Shown: in pieces, positions 5,046 through 8,874 of the stretch
How positions within the stretch are numbered: position 1 is the stretch's first letter
How the letters are laid out: each line of letters begins with the position of its first letter
Origin: Candidatus Hodarchaeota archaeon
GTDB taxonomy: Archaea; Asgardarchaeota; Heimdallarchaeia; Hodarchaeales; Hodarchaeaceae
Assembly: GCA_016840305.1 (NCBI GenBank)
Contig: JAEOSP010000156.1
Coordinates: forward strand, 1-8,874
Length of the DNA: 8,874 bases
Direction of reading: 5' to 3'
Program-made: the position numbers and the translations under genes
Notes under the pieces: generated by a model
What the model was told of the DNA's origin: nothing
The model's database searches: none
Seen by the model: the letters and a program-made list of their open reading frames with translations, nothing else

Positions 5046-7304
5046 ATGAAAGGCAGTAGACCACAAAAAGTTAGATTTTTTAAGAAATGTCTAGCTGTTG
5101 GTGTTATTTTACTTTTTAATGGTTTTGTTTATACCTCAGTTGTTAATGCGGATGATACCGATGATGATTTGGTTTTTATCCATCATTCATGTGGAAAGAA
5201 TTGGTTAGATAACAGTTTACATGCAGCGTTATTGGCTAAGGATTACATTGATGAACGAAATGACATATACTACAATACCGATGTTAACCCAGATACTGGA
5301 AGACCCGATAGTCTTGGACCGAAACCAGGTGATAATACAAATATGAATCATTGGATTCTATGGTTCAATGATTATCTTGAAGGTGTAAAAGATCATGGTT
5401 GTGCTGATGGTTTCAACAAAATTATTATGTTTAAGAGTTGTTATCCTATAAGTAATATTATAGCTAATGGTACAGAACCGGGAGACCCATTTAGTTCAAC
5501 TCAAACGATAGTTAATTACAAAGCTGTTTACCGTCATCCAAATGGCCCAGGAAACAATTATACTCATAATAGTTACACCTACCAACCATTGGAAGATGTT
5601 TTTGCTGATAACCCAGATGTATTATTCATACCTGTCACGGCTCCTCCTCTTTGCTATAATTGCACCAATGATGAAAATGCTCATCGGGCTCGTGTGTTTA
5701 ATAATTGGTTAAAGAATGAATGGTTGGATGATTACAATGATGATAATCCTGGTTTAAATAATGTCGCAGTTTACGATTGGTTTAATTTTTTGGCAAACCC
5801 TGATGACCATCCTACTTATCCTAACCGTTTGAAGGCAGAATATGGCGGTACAACCAGTAATTCACACCCAAATGCATTAGCCAACCAACAGTCAACACAA
5901 GATTTTGCAACAAATCCAGATAATTTTATTGACACTAAATGGAATGCTTATATAAATGAATCTCTAGTGATTTCCAATCCTTCTCCATCTAATGGCGCAA
6001 CAGATGTGAGTGTGGATTTGTCTGAGTTGAACGTCACTATTAACAATCCAGAGGGCGACAATTTCAATTGGACTATTGAAACCAGTCCAGACATCGGTAG
6101 TGCCTCTGCTAGTGGTGACAGTAATGGTACGAAGACTTGTAGCGTTTCTGGCCTTGATTTCAATACCACATACACCTGGTATGTAAACGCTACAGATAAT
6201 GGTAGCGGCAGTACCGGCAGTGAGGTCTATACATTCACCACGGAAGTGAATAATCCACCAAATGCTCCGAGTAATCCTTCTCCACCTGATGGTGCAACCG
6301 ATATTGATATAAACGCTGATCTCAGCTGGTATTGTAGCGATCCAGATGGCGATGAGCTCACCTATAATGTCTATTTCGAGGCAAACGATCCAACTCCTGA
6401 TGTCTTAGTCTCTGAAAACCAATCTGAGAATACATATGATCCAGGTGCAATGGAGTATAGTACAAATTATTATTGGCAGATTGTCGCCTGGGATGATCAT
6501 AATCAATTTACAGATGGTCCCATATGGGATTTTACCACAGGATCAGAACCAAATAACCCACCATATCCACCTAGTGATCCTGACCCCGAGAACGGCTCTG
6601 CTGATACAGATATTGAGGCTGACCTATCATGGACCGGAGGCGATCCAGACCCTGACGATACGGTAGTTTATGACGTGTATTTAGAGGCGAATGACCCAAC
6701 CCCTGATAATAAGGTAGCTGATGACATTACGGAAACCACGTTTGATCCAGGAACTCTAGATTATGAAACAGTATATTACTGGCGGATTATCGCTAAGGAC
6801 AACCATGGTGCATCAATCTGGGGACCAGTATGGCATTTCACGACAGAAGAGGCGCCTGAACCTGATTTAAACTGTGATGGAAGTCTCAGTTGGAGTAGTG
6901 TCCTACCAGGAAATACAGTTGAGGGTAGTTTCACTGTTGAAAACATTGGTGAGCCTGATTCATTACTAGATTGGGAGGTCACCGAGTGGGCATCGTGGGG
7001 CAACTGGATTTTCACTCCAATGAGCGGAGATGATCTCAAACCCAGCGATGGACCATTTACAGTCAATATCTCTGTTACCGCACCAAATGAAAAAAACTCA
7101 GAGTTCACGGGAGAAGTTAAGATTGTCAACAAAGAGAACATCAGCGACTATTGCAAAATACCCGTATCTCTTATAACACCTTATTACAAAAATGATGTCA
7201 ATTCAATATTTCTTCAATTACTACAGAAACTCATTCAACGGTTCCCTGTAATGGAACAGATATTTTTGTTCTATCTATGGTTCAATAAAATGCTTGATTT
7301 ATAG
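5046..7304 (+). CDS. Secreted SGNH-hydrolase-like protein with three FnIII-like domains and a hydrophobic C-terminal tail
   Basis: 752 residues from ATG 5046. An earlier in-frame TTG (5025) falls inside the promoter repeat and would spoil the signal peptide. Residues 1-35 are a classic signal peptide: basic start, hydrophobic core, and VNA before an acidic stretch. The N-terminal domain (about 42-303) opens with FIHHSCGKNWL (44-54), has KSCYPIS (130-136), and carries SHPN with His274 near its end. This resembles SGNH-fold families in which a Ser after HH replaces the GDS serine; Ser48 and His274 are candidate catalytic residues (inference). Three FnIII-like repeats follow (about 308-400, 404-500, 505-605), then a beta-sandwich (607-712) with Cys610 and Cys703 that may form a disulfide. 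The last 40 residues are hydrophobic with an LLQKLIQRFP motif, possibly a surface-sorting tail. A likely role is a secreted esterase or glycan-modifying enzyme; the architecture is firm, the activity not. Confidence 0.75.
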   Translation: MKGSRPQKVRFFKKCLAVGVILLFNGFVYTSVVNADDTDDDLVFIHHSCGKNWLDNSLHAALLAKDYIDERNDIYYNTDVNPDTGRPDSLGPKPGDNTNMNHWILWFNDYLEGVKDHGCADGFNKIIMFKSCYPISNIIANGTEPGDPFSSTQTIVNYKAVYRHPNGPGNNYTHNSYTYQPLEDVFADNPDVLFIPVTAPPLCYNCTNDENAHRARVFNNWLKNEWLDDYNDDNPGLNNVAVYDWFNFLANPDDHPTYPNRLKAEYGGTTSNSHPNALANQQSTQDFATNPDNFIDTKWNAYINESLVISNPSPSNGATDVSVDLSELNVTINNPEGDNFNWTIETSPDIGSASASGDSNGTKTCSVSGLDFNTTYTWYVNATDNGSGSTGSEVYTFTTEVNNPPNAPSNPSPPDGATDIDINADLSWYCSDPDGDELTYNVYFEANDPTPDVLVSENQSENTYDPGAMEYSTNYYWQIVAWDDHNQFTDGPIWDFTTGSEPNNPPYPPSDPDPENGSADTDIEADLSWTGGDPDPDDTVVYDVYLEANDPTPDNKVADDITETTFDPGTLDYETVYYWRIIAKDNHGASIWGPVWHFTTEEAPEPDLNCDGSLSWSSVLPGNTVEGSFTVENIGEPDSLLDWEVTEWASWGNWIFTPMSGDDLKPSDGPFTVNISVTAPNEKNSEFTGEVKIVNKENISDYCKIPVSLITPYYKNDVNSIFLQLLQKLIQRFPVMEQIFLFYLWFNKMLDL
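6255..6845 (+). repeat. Tandem FnIII-like domain duplication inside the SGNH-like gene
   Basis: Two consecutive repeats of roughly 95 residues (start near 6255 and 6558) share N-P-P-x-x-P-S-x-P-x-P, ADLSW, a Y-x-V-Y-x-EANDPTPD block, Y-x-T-x-YYW and a closing W-x-FTT. A more diverged first copy starts near 5967. The EANDPTPD blocks at 6379-6402 and 6685-6708 are also close at base level, differing mainly in third positions. The role is probably a spacer or carbohydrate-adhesion module. Confidence 0.8.
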
Positions 7305-7323
7305 AGACAAACCAAAATATCCC

Positions 7324-7329
7324 TTTTTT
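7324..7329 (+). terminator. T-run after the SGNH-like gene, candidate terminator
   Basis: CCC followed by six T residues begins 20 bases after the TAG stop at 7302-7304. No hairpin is obvious. It fits the archaeal T-tract termination pattern. Confidence 0.4.
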
Positions 7330-7366
7330 ATGATAAATTTCTGCAAAATAAAAATATATTGCATCA

Positions 7367-7380
7367 GAAACATTTAAATA
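7367..7380 (+). promoter_or_regulatory. BRE/TATA promoter of the DUF2341-LamG gene
   Basis: GAAACATTTAAATA combines a purine-rich BRE-like GAAA with box A TTTAAATA (7373-7380). Transcription would start near 7403, leaving a leader of about 47 bases that contains the Shine-Dalgarno site. This separates the gene from its upstream neighbour as its own transcription unit. Confidence 0.6.
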
Positions 7381-7437
7381 ATTATATTTTATTATTTTTC
7401 TTTATTAAATATCTATAATATTGGATGTTTGAATATC

Positions 7438-7447
7438 AAGGAGGAAG
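7438..7447 (+). promoter_or_regulatory. Strong Shine-Dalgarno site deciding the ATG at 7451
   Basis: AAGGAGGAAG with its GGAGG core at 7440-7444 lies six bases before ATG 7451. This fixes the start codon. It contrasts with the upstream SGNH-like gene, which has no such site. Confidence 0.85.
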
Positions 7448-7450
7448 AAA

Positions 7451-8874
7451 ATGAAAATTTTTAATATTAAAAAAATAATCTTTAAAAAAGATATTAGTAA
7501 AAAAGCAGTTGTTCTAGCAATAGCCTCGATCTTCATAATAGGTACTTTTATTCCAGTTGTTAACTCACAGGTTGGACCCATAGTTAATGATCAGTCGTTT
7601 GAAGTTTCTGAAGAGATAGATATTCAGGGTTCAGACCATGGTAGCGATCTGGATTTGGATCAAATTGAAATACAAAACCCTTCACCATTAGACGCTGGTG
7701 ACCCCTGGTGGAATTCCTCATGGCTTTATCGAAAGGAAATAACACTTAATCATAGTAAAGTTGATGCTAATCTAACAAACTTCCCAATGTTGATAAATCT
7801 TGATAATGACGATGATTTAGCAGATGATTCTAAGTGTCAAAACGATGGTGATGATATTGTATTTACAAATATTACAGGTACCGTGTTGAACCACGAGATT
7901 GAATATTTTGATAGCGTTACAGGTGAACTAGTCTGTTGGGTAAATGTCACAAAGATAAGTTCAACTGAAGATACAGTCATTTATATGTACTATGGTAACC
8001 CAAGTATTGGTAATCAAGAGAATCCTAGTGGTGTATGGGATTCTAATTATGTTATGGTGCAGCATTTGGTTGATGTCACCAGTAGCTCCCTTGAGGACAG
8101 TACGTCCTTTAGCAATGATGGTTCGAAGCGTGCGGCTGATGAACCGTTGGAAACAGATGCAAAGGTTGGCAAGGGTCAGGATTTCGACGGCAGCAATGAC
8201 TATGTTGTCGTATCTGATGATGATTCGTTGGATCCAACCAGGATCACGATTGAGGCTTGGGTGTACATTGACTCTTATCCTAGTGTGTATCCAAGGGTGA
8301 TTTCTAAGGATACGCCATTGAATTTACAGTATCAGTTTATAACGCATAATACTAATCAGATTTTCTTCCGTATCCAAGATGGTACGTGGTATGGGGGTGA
8401 TTTTGATAGTGGTGCGTTGTCGACTGGCTCGTGGAATTTTATTGTTGGTACGTATGATGGAAGCACGTTAAGGGCGTTTAAGGATGGTGTAGCTCAGACT
8501 ACGACGTATGCGCATACAGGTAGTATAGAAAGTGGTACTGGAGATCTTGCTATCGGTGCAAAAGTCGATGCTTTAGATACATACCTCTTTGATGGTATTC
8601 TGGATGAGATACGTATTTCTAATATTGCCAGAGGTAGCAGCTGGATTAACACTAGTTTTATGAATCAAAATGACCCTAGTGCTTTTTATACTGTTGGTGT
8701 TGAGGAGTCGGGCCTAGATGCACCGTTTGTTACTAATGTGTATCCATCTGACGGTGCAGTGGATATACCTCTTCAACCGACTTGTAGTGTTGTTGCAAAT
8801 GATGCAAATGGCGATACATTAACTGTGGAGTGGTTTGAGAATACAACAGGTGGTTGGGTGTTACGTCAGACCAA
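7451..8874 (+). CDS. Secreted DUF2341 - LamG (concanavalin A-like) - Ig-like surface protein, 3' end outside window
   Basis: The frame is open from ATG 7451 to the window edge: 474 complete codons without a stop. Residues 1-39 form a signal peptide with a long lysine-rich start, a hydrophobic core (19-37) and VNS before Gln40. An acidic linker follows. A DUF2341 domain spans about 86-185, opening with WWNSSWLYRKEI and closing with VIYMYYGNPS. A LamG / concanavalin A-like domain spans about 205-400, with AKVGKGQDFDGSNDYV, an IEAWVYID strand, WNFIVGTYDG and LFDGILDEIRISNIAR. An Ig-like domain begins near residue 423 (NVYPSDGAVDIP) and runs off the window. In archaea this domain pair is common in large surface proteins; LamG folds often bind glycans. 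Codon use changes sharply inside the LamG part (see findings). Downstream repeats and any C-terminal anchor are not visible, so the full size is unknown. Confidence 0.88.
   Translation, partial: MKIFNIKKIIFKKDISKKAVVLAIASIFIIGTFIPVVNSQVGPIVNDQSFEVSEEIDIQGSDHGSDLDLDQIEIQNPSPLDAGDPWWNSSWLYRKEITLNHSKVDANLTNFPMLINLDNDDDLADDSKCQNDGDDIVFTNITGTVLNHEIEYFDSVTGELVCWVNVTKISSTEDTVIYMYYGNPSIGNQENPSGVWDSNYVMVQHLVDVTSSSLEDSTSFSNDGSKRAADEPLETDAKVGKGQDFDGSNDYVVVSDDDSLDPTRITIEAWVYIDSYPSVYPRVISKDTPLNLQYQFITHNTNQIFFRIQDGTWYGGDFDSGALSTGSWNFIVGTYDGSTLRAFKDGVAQTTTYAHTGSIESGTGDLAIGAKVDALDTYLFDGILDEIRISNIARGSSWINTSFMNQNDPSAFYTVGVEESGLDAPFVTNVYPSDGAVDIPLQPTCSVVANDANGDTLTVEWFENTTGGWVLRQT

Noticed and set aside
7376..7397. 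7-base inverted repeat AAATAAT / ATTATTT overlapping the TATA box
   Set aside because: Made only of A and T in an A/T-only stretch, so expected by chance; not a convincing operator.
7992..8300. 102-codon open frame on the + strand within the last gene
   Set aside because: The overlapping frame from 7451 has a signal peptide, a Shine-Dalgarno site and clear DUF2341/LamG motifs; this one has none.

Overview
The window reads as part of an AT-rich archaeal genome, most likely a euryarchaeote of the Thermoplasmata / marine benthic group type; the lineage is inference. The clues are TATA-type promoter boxes (TTTATATT, and GAAA-CA-TTTAAATA) in front of genes, one gene that looks leaderless beside one with a strong Shine-Dalgarno site, and large secreted multidomain proteins (beta-helix, Ig/FnIII, dockerin-like, DUF2341, LamG) rich in N-glycosylation sequons. 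I found no tRNA, rRNA, CRISPR array, transposase or phage gene. All genes are on the + strand.

Layout. Positions 1-384 hold the last 127 codons of an NAD-dependent sugar-nucleotide epimerase. After a 278-base AT-rich gap come two tandem paralogues of a right-handed parallel beta-helix (pectate-lyase-like) protein. The first (663-2477) ends in a short hydrophobic segment and a basic tail. The second (2541-4697) ends in a sequon-dense Ig-like domain and a dockerin-like pair of calcium-binding loops. A 348-base gap follows; it ends in a perfect 16-base tandem repeat, each copy carrying a TATA box. Next is a secreted protein (5046-7304) with an SGNH-hydrolase-like N-terminal domain, three FnIII-like repeats, a terminal beta-sandwich and a hydrophobic C-terminal tail. 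The last gene (7451 to the window edge) has a clear promoter and ribosome binding site and encodes a secreted DUF2341 + LamG + Ig-like protein that is cut by the window.

How they may work together. Every complete gene encodes an exported protein with carbohydrate-associated folds, next to a gene for sugar-nucleotide metabolism. The simplest reading is a cell-surface or extracellular glycan locus: the epimerase feeds glycan synthesis, the beta-helix and SGNH-like proteins bind or process polysaccharide, and the accessory domains provide attachment. No substrate can be read from the sequence and no cohesin partner for the dockerin is visible. The most notable points are the paralogue pair with swapped C-terminal modules, an invariant His/Asp/Glu/Lys cluster shared by the pair, the duplicated promoter element, and a patch of unusual codon use confined to the LamG domain.
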